Assembly: GCA_014706295.1 (NCBI GenBank)
Contig: JACSVZ010000022.1
Location: 5,970,830 to 6,034,829 of the forward strand
Length of the DNA stretch: 64,000 nt
Source: Lycocorax pyrrhopterus obiensis
Lineage: Eukaryota; Chordata; Aves; Passeriformes; Paradisaeidae
Direction of reading: 5' to 3'
Of the stretch, positions 36,066 to 46,620 are shown piece after piece. Each line of letters starts with the position of its first letter. Positions within the stretch are counted from its first letter, which is position 1. Both the position numbers and the translations under genes were made by a program. The notes beneath the pieces were generated by a model. The model did not search any database and was not told where the DNA came from. It saw nothing but the letters and a program-made list of their open reading frames with translations.

Positions 36066-36432
36066 TATGGATGCTGAAAAAGCTTCAGCAGGGAGTTTCT
36101 TCAGCTCTCTGCAGCATTTTGTGAGAGCTCTGTCTTTCCCATGAAAGTTTTCTAAAACAATGTTACAGTTTTGTAAACTTCTTGCAGCTGCAGGTTGTTT
36201 TGCAGAATTGTTCTGGTTCTAACTAGAAAAACATTCAGAGATGGGTGTCTTAGAACTTGACCAAACCCCTCAAGGGGTGGATGGCCAAAGGACCAATTAC
36301 CTTATGCCATTCAACACACTTTTGCGAACTAACATATAAAAGCCTTTAGAAAAATTATTAAATTGCTTCTATTCATCCCTGAGCCTGGACTCTGTGTCGT
36401 TTCTCTGTCTGTCCGTGGTGCAGACAGCGACA
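36066..36432 (+). mobile_element. solo LTR, ERV family 1, copy 4 (367 bp)
   Basis: Runs from TATGGATGCTG to GACAGCGACA, with a TATA box at 36335-36340. The immediate flanking hexamers do not match. However, an exact 6-bp TGCTCC lies two bases outside the left end (36058-36063) and one base outside the right end (36434-36439). That looks like a target duplication plus a few extra terminal bases. More diverged than copies 2 and 6. Solo: no viral internal region. Confidence 0.9.
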
Positions 36433-36634
36433 CTGCTCCAGCACACGCAGTGTTTGCAACACACAGCGCCAGTTTAACACGCTCTGGGTAAGACTTCGGA
36501 GCAGCAGGGAAGGCATCTTTGTTCTCACCTGGGTTTTTGTGTCTGGTGCGTGATTGAAATAAAACATGTGGCATAAATCTGCCATGCTTTGTGCCAGCCT
36601 GTCACCTCCACTGCCGTGCAGGGCTGGAGGCAGC
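36433..36634. other. spacer between two solo LTRs
   Basis: About 200 bp between family-1 copy 4 and family-2 copy B. No element recognised. The last six bases (GGCAGC) are the target duplication of copy B. Confidence 0.5.
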
Positions 36635-37020
36635 TGCAGTATTCATGCAAGGGCATGGACTTCACACACAAGATGGAAAGTTCAAAGCGTTTATTGTGCA
36701 GTGAATATTCCCTAAATACCAGCACCTAACAGGATATCACATCATATAAACAGGAAAGATGTTCACCTCAGTGTCCCCCAATCACCTGGGGTAGTGCACA
36801 GACATTGCCTATTATGGTAACAGGTAAACAATGCCCTATAAGGTCACAAACTACAATTATCACATCTCATAGGCCCAACACTGTCCACAAACCCACAATC
36901 CTCTCTCAGCCCATCCTCGGTGACCTGGATGCACTCCCAGGGTCACCTCTGGGTCCAAGAAAGAGGCTCTCTCTGGCCCTCAGGGCCTGTCTCTCTTCCA
37001 GCACACAGTGCACCCCAACA
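36635..37020 (-). mobile_element. solo LTR, ERV family 2, copy B (386 bp)
   Basis: Reverse complement of copy A at 24860-25245, with the same length by count. Plus-strand ends are TGCAGTATTCATGCAAGGGC and GCACCCCAACA. An exact GGCAGC duplication lies at 36629-36634 and 37021-37026. TTTATT (36690-36695) and TAAATA (36713-36718) are the complements of the AATAAA and TATTTA signals. No internal viral sequence on either side. Confidence 0.94.
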
Positions 37021-37026
37021 GGCAGC

Positions 37027-37129
37027 AGCTGATGTGGCCTCGGGGGAACAAAGGGTGCCTTGCAGGGATCCACCCGTGGCAGGACATCCCCCCTGCCACA
37101 GAAGAGCTTGTCTGCTCTGTCCATCAGCC
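37027..37129. other. spacer, GC-rich
   Basis: Short GC-rich stretch between copy B and the third LTR-like element. No element recognised. Confidence 0.4.
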
Positions 37130-37686
37130 TGTTCCATAGCTCCAGACATTCTCCCCCCACATGAATTGATGAGAAAACCCAGGCCAGCTTGCCTGACTAG
37201 TAAGTGGTCACTGGGTAGTGAGTTATTTCTCTCTCTGGCACCAGGGGCAGAATTCCCAACAAACAACTGGCCGTGAGAACAAGATGTGAGGAGATAAGCT
37301 GGAATTCCCGACCGAGAGACACTACTTTTGCAAACTATAAAAGCTACACAAACTTTTACGAAGGCAGAAGCCTCCTACACACACCCTGGAAATGTGTAGG
37401 ACTTCTCCCACGGAGTTTGGATGCAAATTCTGTGGATACTTTCCTGGGAACTGAGTGAAAGAATTCTATGTGCACTCCATCATCAACTGGGTGGTAAATT
37501 ACACTGAATCCTAATCTGTACTATTTCTTCTCTAGCTGTAATACAGGTACCTTTATCGTGCACTGTATTTTTTATCTATTAGTAGTTCTTTTTGTTTTAT
37601 CCTATGTTAGTGAGTAGTCTGTTCAAAGTCTGATGCCTGTTAATTTTGTGTCTATTCAATAAATAATTCATTTTGCAATAGACCTA
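37130..37686 (+). mobile_element. probable third LTR-like element
   Basis: It has LTR-like order: TATAAAAG at 37336-37343, a long AT-rich region, and AATAAA at 37658-37663 followed by TAATTCATTTTGCAATAGAC. A 7-bp ATCAGCC direct repeat flanks 37130-37686 (37123-37129 and 37687-37693) and might be a target duplication. If so, the element would end in ACCTA, not CA. Alternative ends, such as GAACTCGCA at 37710, lack a matching duplication. I cannot name the family; an ERVL-type LTR is one possibility. Confidence 0.4.
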
Positions 37687-37693
37687 ATCAGCC

Positions 37694-39039
37694 ATTATTA
37701 AGAACTCGCAAATCTGGAGTGCAGGCTGCCCCAAACAGAGCTACTGCCAGAAACCTGAGTCAGAGGCAGGACTTGCCCAAGCTCTTGTCTCTGTTCATAA
37801 CACCACCCCTGGGCACTCATCCTGCCCTCAGCTCCCTAATTCCTGGGGAGCTCCTGGAGAGCCAGGAGCTGTCATTCAGCTGCTGGGGACAGCACGTGCC
37901 AGCACAGAGAGAGCTGGGGCCGAGCACCTGCCCCGTACCACGGGTTCCTCTTCCATGGAACCACTTACATAAGGCTGATGTTCCTTTCCAGCCACCAGAA
38001 AAATTTAAATCAAATGCAAAAGTCGTTTAGAGCAAGTAAAGTGCAAAGGGTAATTTTGAGGACGTTCATTAGGTTTTTAGCATAGTTACTCGGAGCAGTT
38101 CTCTGCAGGTACCCATATTTCCTGGTAGGCAATTTGATCTTTTGAATGTTAGGCGCTCTAAATTTCAGCTTGGGCACTCATAGTGTGCTGAAGTAGTGGC
38201 CAGCAACACCATTAAATTGTCTGTGTCTTCACAGCCAGTTCACTTTTTGCTTTAACTGGGGTCTGACAGCTCCAGTCCTGTTACCTCCTGTACAGATATC
38301 AAAATAACAGCACTTATCCCTTATAAACCGAGGATTATTTCACATTCACTTTTTTTTTTTCTTCCAGCCTCCCATGAAGTGCAAAAGCAGCTGCTAGGGA
38401 GTCTGCTCAAAAAAAGAAAGGTAAAAGCACTTTCATCAACTTAGTCTATAACCTACCTTAAGAGGCTGGGTTGAATTCCATAGACAGAATATTTCTCCCT
38501 GGTAATTATGGTCATTTTTCATTATTATCGCAACCAGGATCCATTTAATAGAAGATACTCTCTTTAGCAATTTCTTTTTATGCTATTTGCCAGTGCCTGT
38601 GCGTTGCCAGCACCTATTTTTGCATGGCCAGGTTATGGAATGACAAGCAGAGATTGGCCAGGTGTAAAATACGTGTGTGTGCAAAAAGGTGAATTACTCA
38701 GATTTGGAAAGGAACCCTCTATAAAAACAGCTAAGACAGGGAGATGGTGGCGTGATATCCAATATAATTGAGCAGTAGGGCTGGAAGGGCTTGTCAGAGG
38801 ACTTGGATGAGGCTCTAAAGGAAGGGAATTCTGCCCAATTGGACAGGCACCCTTGGCTCTGAAAATCAGGCCCTGGACGAGTACAAATGTGTAGATTTGA
38901 TAAGCCTATTTAAAGGGAAACTAATTAGAAGTATAGACAATCCACCTTTCTTAAATGGAATTATTGTAGTCTCTGATCCATAAATCTGACATTTATACAT
39001 ATTTATATGCTGTTGCTTAATGAATACCTGATTAAGGAA
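37694..39039. other. non-coding, nothing recognised
   Basis: Follows the LTR cluster. T10 tract near 38351-38360. No gene or transposon recognised. Confidence 0.45.
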
Positions 39040-39330
39040 TACAGCTGCCAAGCGAATAAATTTGTTGTTAATCAAATGATACCATAAAGACAGATCATCA
39101 GACCTATTAGAATATATTCATTTGGCAGATAAATCTGCTCGCTGCAGCCTGTTAGTGCAATGTGTGATGCAAATCAAATTGTTCTTTAGAGCTAAACCTT
39201 CATCTTTGCCAGAATAAAAAAGACTTTGCATGGAGCAGATGAGATGAAATCCTATATTTTTACGGAGGCTGTGAAAGCCCTTGGCATTATGTCTTGTATT
39301 GAAAGTAAATTTCACCCTAATTGAACACTA
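39040..39330. other. candidate conserved non-coding element
   Basis: Repeat-free, with a POU octamer ATGCAAAT (39167-39174) and GCAGATAAATCTGC (39125-39138), an inverted repeat with 6-bp arms that includes a GATA core. Several TAAT/ATTA cores are also present. No plausible coding frame. Motif spacing and texture resemble deeply conserved vertebrate regulatory DNA. Conservation itself is untested. Confidence 0.4.
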
Positions 39331-41099
39331 AAGACTGAGGAATGCTTAAGTCTGTGCACTGAGGATTTTACTGTGGTATATAATTGCCTGTCTCTTTTGT
39401 TGCTGTATCTAATTCAGCAGTATAAATTACCAGCTTAATTTTTTTCTTATTGTGTGATGTACTTATACTATTATTTTGTACTACCAAGAATTAGCAACTG
39501 GCATTTGCGTTTATGGATCCTTTCATCCAGGGAAAATCTAATAACAACATTGGTCTAAATATTACATTAAAGGGCTGAAGCATGTTGGAGATGAAAAGAT
39601 AGCCTGAGGTAACCATGAAATGGCCACAGTGTTTACAGGGTTCTGTCAAAACACTACAGTGACTTTCAGTAGCTTTGAAATGTTGGTACATTTTTGAGTG
39701 CAGATCTGAAGCGCTGTTTGCAGGACTGGATTTCATGCTGGAACATGAAAAGTGTATTTATGCCTCAGATATTAATGGAGGGCAGGCACGGGGCCTCTAG
39801 TCCGTGCTGAGAACTGTCCACCCTTCTCCATCAGGCATAGATTCCTTCAGAGTCAGCTCGAGGAGTTCAGTCTGTGAATTCCCCTGATGAGGAATCTGCT
39901 GATGCCTTTCCTCCAGTCCCTTGCCAAGTCTGGGCAATATTTTGAAGGGAAATGCTGCACCTGTGCACAGCTGAAGTGTTCAGGGCAGGTTTACATCCAG
40001 CACAAGACTTTTTACCCTGATCATGTACAACACATGCAAAACTCCTGGCTACCTTGCATAAAACATAAAATTGGGCAGTTGCTCCATTTTTCCACCTCAA
40101 ACCAACTTTTAGTGCCCCAGCTACTTCTCCTCCTCAGCCTACTTTTCACCTGAGGAGTATTTGCTGATGGTAGTAAATATAATAGCTCATGTTCAGTTGA
40201 AATTGTTCCTGCTAGGTTTATTAGTATCTATGAAGGAAAACAGGACATGAGAAAAAAGTCCGAGAAGAAGGGGAAAACATTCGAGAGGTTCCAATTTTGG
40301 ACTACTTGGTCCAGACTGTGGATGGGAAGAACAGGTATTTCCCCATAATGTTTTGCTTCCTCTGGCTGTGGAGAACTTGCTGGGAAAGTGAAAAAGGCCT
40401 GGAGAAGAGCCGGAGGAGGCTGGGCTGCAGTTTCGTCCCAGGCCACTGCCAAGGGAGCTGGGCTGGGGTGAGGCAGAGGCAAGAGAAGACAGCGTGTCCA
40501 GGGAAAGGCTGTGCTCAACCTGGAGATAACTCCAGAGCAAAGAGAAGGAAAGCACCACGGCTGCCCCTTGTTTGCTGGTCTGCTCCTGGCACAGAAGAAC
40601 AGTTTCCCACTCTATCTACTGTGTAAGATTGAATGTCAAAATCTAATCTAGAGCCTTATTAATTGCATTTATCATGTACTTTGACCATCTCACATGAAAC
40701 TTACCCATTAATTTGTCTCTGATGGCTTGACTTGCTCTTAAGAAACCTTTGGAGCTGCTTCAGGAAATGTTTTTCAAGCCAGATATTCTGGGTAATTTCT
40801 CCTTAAAACCCAATTAAATCTCCTCAGTCTGTTCCAAGCATCGCCAATGCTAGTGCATGGAATGCAGCTCAATCTGCTTGTTTGGGCTGGGAACATTCCC
40901 CTGGGCATGGACTGGCCAGTGGGCAAACAGCACCAGCCAGGAATGCAGAGCTTGAGCCAAATAATCCAATCAATGCAGCAGAGAAAGTTAAGACTCAAGT
41001 GGATTGGAAATTTCTTGCATACAGATGTGTACAGATGTGAGTGCTCACACTGCAGTGCTCGGAGCTGCTCCTGGTGGTTTCCCAGTTCTGGTGGGGAAC
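39331..41099. other. non-coding, nothing recognised
   Basis: Includes a GC-richer patch at about 40370-40600 with overlapping frames of up to 121 codons and no motifs. No transposon until LTR copy 5. Confidence 0.45.
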
Positions 41100-41463
41100 T
41101 ATGGATGCTGAAAAAGCTTCAGCAGAGAATTTCTTCAGCTCTCTGCAGCATTTTTGTGACAGTTCTGTCTTTCCCATGCAAGGAACTCAAAACAATGTTA
41201 CAGTTTTGTAAACTTCTTGCAGCTGCAGGTTGTTTTGCAGGATTGTTATGGTTCTAACTAGAAAAACATTCAGAGATGGGTGTCTTAGAACTTGGCCAAT
41301 CCCCTTAGGGGTGGATGGCAAAAACCAATTACCTTATGCCATTTAACACACTTTGCAAACTAACATATAAAAGCCTTCTGAGAGTTCATTAAAGCGCTTC
41401 CATCTATCCCTGAGCCTGGACTTTGTGTCGTTTCTCTGCTCGTCCGTGGGGAGAACAGCGACA
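41100..41463 (+). mobile_element. solo LTR, ERV family 1, copy 5 (364 bp)
   Basis: Runs from TATGGATGCTG to GAACAGCGACA, with a TATA box at 41366-41373. Flanking hexamers GGGAAC and TCAAAC do not match. The right flank runs straight into CR1 sequence while the left flank is not CR1. The two sides therefore seem to come from different original sites, as expected after recombination between two insertions with loss of the DNA between them. Confidence 0.92.
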
Positions 41464-41652
41464 TCAAACAGACTGCCCAGAGCAGCTGTGGCTGCCCCTG
41501 GATCCCTGGAAGTGTCCAAGGCCAGGTTGGACGGGGCTTGGAGCAGTCTGGGACAGTGGAAGGTGTCCCTGCCTGTGGCAGGGGGTGAAATGAGATGAAC
41601 TTCAAGGTTCCTTCCAACCCAAACCATTTCATGATTCCCTAATTCTATGATT
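41464..41652 (+). mobile_element. CR1 LINE 3' end, 5' side cut by LTR copy 5
   Basis: Recognisable from TGCCCAGAGCAGCTGTGGCT. It continues with CCCTGGATCCCTGGAAGTGT, CCAAGGCCAGGTTGGACGGG and GGAAGGTGTCCCTGCCTGTG, with the tail CTTCCAACCCAAACCATTTC, then ATGATTCCCTAATTCTATGA. The few bases between LTR and TGCCC (AACAGAC) could be an eroded form of the normal CACAGGG. The CR1 thus probably reaches the LTR edge. Confidence 0.92.
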
Positions 41653-43349
41653 TCTTGTTCTACTCCCAAGCAAACTCCATGCCCATAACTAAGCAGTTTT
41701 CCAGTATGATTAATGGGCCAGGTGAAGGCTTTACAAATTCCCTTTTTTTCCTAACACACGGTATATTATTCTTTCCTCTAGTATGAGTTCAGAAGGACTC
41801 TTGATGTTTTTTATTCCGGAATTTGTACAGAAGCTTTTCTTCGCTGTGAGAAGTTTCAAGTGAAGTTTCAACTGAGATTTTTGCACTCGTCAGCATTTCT
41901 CAGGTTTGCCTTGAATAACTGAAATGTTGCTGAGAACAACAAATATTGGTTTTGACAGAGTCCCGGAAGTTTTGCACACAGTGGAATCCACACTCATGCC
42001 TCAGTTGTGTCAAAAGGTCATTTTAAATTATTTTTCTTTATGTTTTCTGAAGCTGACAAAACAAACTGAGCACACAGAGACTCAGCAGTAAGAAATTTGG
42101 AAATCTATATTCAGAAGCATCACATGTGCATAACACTAGAAAAAAAAAAAACAAGGATTCCTCTGAAAGTAGTGAGATACAGTGGGATAAGGGGACAAGT
42201 GTGATTTTTTTTCTTTTCTGCTTTGGAGGTTGCATATCAAGAGGGAGAAATTGGCTAAAAATACCTATAAAATTCAGAACAGACAGAAGAGGAGAGATTA
42301 GGCAGTGATTATAAGCATGCTGTCTGAAGAATCAGGTCGTGCATATGCTTAGGGTATGCACAGCCCTGTGATCTCACATCACTCCCATCCATCTCCCTTC
42401 CTGTTTGTTCCCTTCCTTTGTGTCATCCGGAGCTAAATGGCAGGAAATCTGTGAAAAGGTCTGTCTGCCTCGCATTTATATAGCAACCAATGCAGAGGGT
42501 TTCAACACTGACAAGTTCCTGAGCAGTGCTGCAATACAAGCTCAACCCTTCTCTGTGTCCCAGAGTCAACACGCACAGAGATGAGTGCTCCAGCTCTTCA
42601 CCAAAGCACACACACTTTGAGTGGTTTGATACTCTCACTTCAATCTTCAGTTTCATTTCAGTCCTTATCAGAGGTTCCTTTGTGCTGAGCTGGCCAGATC
42701 AGGAGATGGGCACAGATTTGTTACAGCTCGTGCACGTCTGGGCCAGGCAGGGCCGGTGCCCCGCTTCATTTAGCCGAGGTCCTCGTCCCCATCAATCCCA
42801 CCTGAAGGTCACAGCCAATGTTTTCCCTTGCTCTCTCCCATGGAGAAGAAGGATGTGTGGAAGGGCCTCTGAAACTGCACCAGCAGCAAGTTTGAGGGGA
42901 TGATTGAATCCACAGTGATGATAATCATAGATGTAGCCAAGTGACTGGAATTAATGCACCATCTGAACAGCTCTGTGAGGTCTGCCTTGATGTTCCTCAT
43001 TTCAAATGAATCTCTCCAGACCTGAAGGCTGTTTGGAAACAGCTGATGGTGCCTGTAATGAGGATTCCAATCTTCAAGTCTCCAAACTGAAATTAGACAT
43101 ATGTCCTGACATGTTGACATTAATTTGAGCTGTTATAGCTGTAATGGGTTTATTTGGCTGGCATTTTTAATAGAATTTCAGGGGAGACAGGCTTTGCTCC
43201 ATGAGTCAGGGTGGGGAAAGGCCATGAGCAGACATCATTTCAAAGGTTAATTTGAAAATGCTTTTCTCAACAGGACTTTTCTGAATTGCAAGGTTACTTG
43301 AAAATGTGGTATCGTAATAGCTGATGCTATGGCTGGAAAAAACAGGCTG
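41653..43349. other. non-coding, nothing recognised
   Basis: A12 at about 42139-42150; otherwise unique-looking. The 125-codon frame at 42526-42903 lacks motifs and overlaps antisense frames. Confidence 0.45.
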
Positions 43350-43372
43350 GGGAATTTCCAGTGGGAATTTCC
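43350..43372. promoter_or_regulatory. tandem pair of NF-kappaB-type decamers
   Basis: GGGAATTTCC occurs at 43350-43359 and again at 43363-43372, as a 13-bp tandem unit. Each fits the GGGRNNYYCC kappaB consensus. No promoter or gene is visible nearby. Binding is inference from consensus match only. Confidence 0.55.
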
Positions 43373-43611
43373 AGGTATCAGTTTCCAATTCCATCTTGAC
43401 TCAAAGTGAAAGGCAATAATAAGTAAATGTAATAGAGTAAAAGTGATAGATTCTGTTTGCTGTAGACAATATTGATATACAGACCACAAACCCAGCACCA
43501 CACTGTGAGTTTCTGCTAAGAGAACTTGTGAATACTGACTGGAATGAACTGGCTGAGTGTGTTAACCCCACACAGGCAGGGTCAATACCTGGCTGATGTG
43601 ATTTTTTAAAC
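43373..43611. other. non-coding, nothing recognised
   Basis: Short spacer between the kappaB-like pair and an old CR1. Confidence 0.4.
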
Positions 43612-43720
43612 CCATGAAGCAGTTGGATGGGGCACTGAGCATCCAGGACGTGGAAGAGGGTTGGATATGGATGATCCCTAAGGTCACTTCCATCCCAAAC
43701 CTGCCCGTGACTCTGTGATG
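43612..43720 (+). mobile_element. CR1 LINE 3' tail, degenerate
   Basis: AGTTGGATGGGGCACTGAGC, ATGGATGATCCCTAAGGTCA and CTTCCATCCCAAACCTGCCC, then GTGACTCTGTGATG, follow the CR1 tail order with many substitutions. Non-coding. Confidence 0.75.
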
Positions 43721-44429
43721 GCTCTGAGGTGACAGGCCGTGGTGACCCTTGTCCCCTGCAGGCAGCAAGGCTGGTGGCTGAGTCAGGGGTGATGATGGGG
43801 GGGCTTGCAAGGCCATGGAGGAGGGCAGAGGTGTGTGTAACCTCATGGGACAGCCGTCCTGTGGGCACCTCAGTCACACAGCTCCATCACAAACCACCTC
43901 AGCTTCCTCAGGGCAGTGACTTCCAAACACCGTTTATGGCAAAACTGCAAATGAGAGGCAAAATCAGGCGTGAACACGGCTGAGTGAAAACTCTGTGTTG
44001 GAATTGAGGGGAGATCGAGATGTTTTCTGGACTGAGGTGCTCTGGGGCTGGCAGGTAATAATTGGTCACTTGAGACACAGCGTTTTAGGGATTTAATGTG
44101 TAGCACCAGGGGAGGAAAAGAAGACCCATCAGGGAGAGAGAGAACCCTTGCCCTGACAGTTTCCTTCGAGCAGAACCATTCTGCTTCGTCCAAAAAAAAG
44201 CCTTCCCACTGCAGGGACCCCCACAGTGACGGCGAGCCCGTCTGCTGCCCCACACCCCACAGAATGTCCCCAGAGGAGCCACAGTTAAGCCAAAACTCTT
44301 TGGTTTATTAGATATCATTGAAATCTCACATTCTTTCTAGGGCCATTCTGTGGAGGGGCTGTCTGCCACCATTAAAAGAAACTCAATTTAGGAGAGTGCT
44401 GGTTTTGAAGGGTAAAATGTCACTGATGG
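43721..44429. other. non-coding, nothing recognised
   Basis: GC-richer around 43730-43900 and 44100-44290. The 127-codon minus-strand frame at 43870-44253 shows no domain. G7 at about 43797-43803. Confidence 0.45.
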
Positions 44430-44870
44430 CAGATCTTTAACCCAGTGCAGTTTAGCAGATATTCGATACTTTTATTTCCTTCTGCTGACTTTATACAGTG
44501 GAACAGGAGGCGATTTGCAGAGATTAAACAATATTCTGCCCACAAATTAAAATCAATAACTTATTTATAGGGCTGCTGATGTTCCCAGAACAAAACAGGC
44601 CTGCCAAGAGGCTGCAAAAGTCCTGAATCAAATGTCATGTATCTCCAGCCCATCTCCACAGCTGGCTGTCTGTGACTGCAGATATAACACAACCCACCCA
44701 GCCATTCCATCACTTGATAATCACAGTACATAAATAAATATCATTCCTGAACCAAGCAGTGCTGGTGGCTGGTTTCAGATCCATACGCTGCCTTGTTATT
44801 TCCCCCATATATCATTGATAAATCTAATATTATTCAATGGGATTTTTCAGGAATCCATTTCTTTTCATGA
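44430..44870. other. candidate conserved non-coding element
   Basis: Repeat-free AT-rich block with many short TAAT, GATAA and ATAAATAAATAT strings and no coding frame. Two parts (about 44470-44660 and 44690-44870) look equally dense. Inference from texture only. Confidence 0.33.
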
Positions 44871-45889
44871 AAGGGGGTTGGCCAGGTGCTGCACTGGGTT
44901 TTAGCCTTCTGTAGGTGCTCAAAAGAGCAAATCATGCTGTGGTAGTGGGAGCATGACAGAAGATCGAAGCTCTATAATTATTTTATTCCTATTCCTTTCC
45001 ACAAACCACATTCATATGACTTGACACTGAGTTAAGTCCCTAATTCATTTCTTTTACACATCTTTCTGGTCACCATTCCTCTTCCTTGGGGTGTTTTGGC
45101 TCAGAGTGATCTTTGTTGGGTCACTGGCAACTTTGGGAGTCTTCACCACAAATCTCCTGGGGCTCTGGTCTCTGAAGACAAATCATTACATCAGAATTGT
45201 TTGGAACAATTTTGTCTCTGAGCTGTGAGAGGAATAACTTGGAAAGGGGAACTGTGTTTTCAGAGAAGCTGTGTCAAATAAGAATCATATATTGAGGTGA
45301 TGCTTTAGATGGGCTTGACGAGATTTTTATACCTGGGTCTGCAAAAGCTCGTATTTCTTAAAGAAATAAATATATGCTTTTATTGGCCTGAAGAAGTGAT
45401 AAGTGCTTGAGCATGCAGGCGTGGTGGGATATAAAAGTCCAAGATTTCAGACTTTTTTCTCTCGCTTTCAGTCTGGGACCCCTGCACCCAGCATTTTCTG
45501 TGAGTTGTAGCTGAAGCAGATACATATCCAGGTTCTTGTGCATCAGGGCTTTGTCTTTCATGCCCTTTATCTCTGAATATATGGGATCTTTAGGTTTACA
45601 CATCTGTTCTGAGACTGGTAAAATAACTTTCCCATCCCTTCATCTTCAGAGCCCTACAGGTTTCTGCCCTTTCCTTTTCGTCCCCTGCCGTGGTGCACTG
45701 GGCAGCCTTGGCACCTGCTCCTTTAGCAGCAGCAGGGCAGGGATGCAGAAATCTCCCTTCTCCTGCTGAGAAAATCGAGGGAAGGGGAATGGGAGGAGAG
45801 ATGGAAATAGATGCGACACAAATTGTCATTTTGCAAAACGACTTTTTACGCGAGCACTGCTCTGAATGCACAGTGACACCGTACAGATG
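44871..45889. other. non-coding, nothing recognised
   Basis: Unique-looking sequence. Opposite-strand frames at 45596-45890 overlap each other and show no motif. Confidence 0.45.
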
Positions 45890-46060
45890 ATTCTTGGCCT
45901 GTTAAATAACAGTTTGCCCCATATTTATTGCTCTCGAGCCGTGCCTGACAGCTTTATTGCATGCAGACTGGCACATTATGAAAAGAAAAGCAAATAGGTC
46001 TGTGGAATCATGGCCGCTGTATTCCTGTTTAAGGGGAAAACAACTCTTTGGTTTTACATG
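45890..46060. other. candidate conserved non-coding element
   Basis: Repeat-free; includes CCCCATATTTATTGCTCTCG and TTTATTGCATGCAGACTGGC strings and ends near a CCTGTTTAAGG. No coding frame across it. Inference only. Confidence 0.3.
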
Positions 46061-46139
46061 TTTGAAAAGAGGAGACAGCTCTCCCTCAGTGTTTTATGGC
46101 AGTTCCCCCTCCTGCCTCCCCCTTCTACCTTAAACAGTC

Positions 46140-46620
46140 TGGATTTGTTTTGCTCGTATAATTAGGCAATAGCAGCTGATTGGGTTGGAATCCATGGCAT
46201 TATATCATCCTGAGAGCTGCCTCGATTGACGGACAGGAGAGGCAACAGTCTGTTTATCTGCAAGAGCTCCAAACGGGCCTGCCTGTGCCATGCACACAGG
46301 AAAGTACATTAGCTGCAGCTTTTTTACAATTCTTTGAGAGCAGATATACTGCTAAGGCACTTGAACCCTATTATGATGTCAAGCTTCTGCTATTTTCTAT
46401 TATCCTTGGGAAGAAAGCAAAAGAAATCCCCTATATGGTTTCATGAAACAGAATCTATCATTTGAGAATAATTGTGCCCACAGCCCTTAATGCGCTGTCG
46501 AACCTATACAAATTAAAAGAACCATTATCAAAGTCAGTGCAGCATTTCTGTACTCGACCATCTCTTTGCTAAATAATTGCAATAATGGTTGCACAGCAGC
46601 AGTGCTGAAAATGTGTTTTA
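46140..46620. other. candidate conserved non-coding element
   Basis: Contains TATAATTAGGC (about 46156-46166), a PBX/MEIS-like GATTGAC followed by GGACAG (46224-46236), a TTTATCTGC GATA-type core (about 46253-46261) and further TAAT cores. No transposon signature and only an 88-codon frame without motifs. One of the best enhancer candidates in the window by motif content; conservation unknown. Confidence 0.4.

Noticed and set aside
43401..43877. 158-codon minus-strand open frame as a gene
   Set aside because: It reads antisense through an old CR1 tail; no domain seen.
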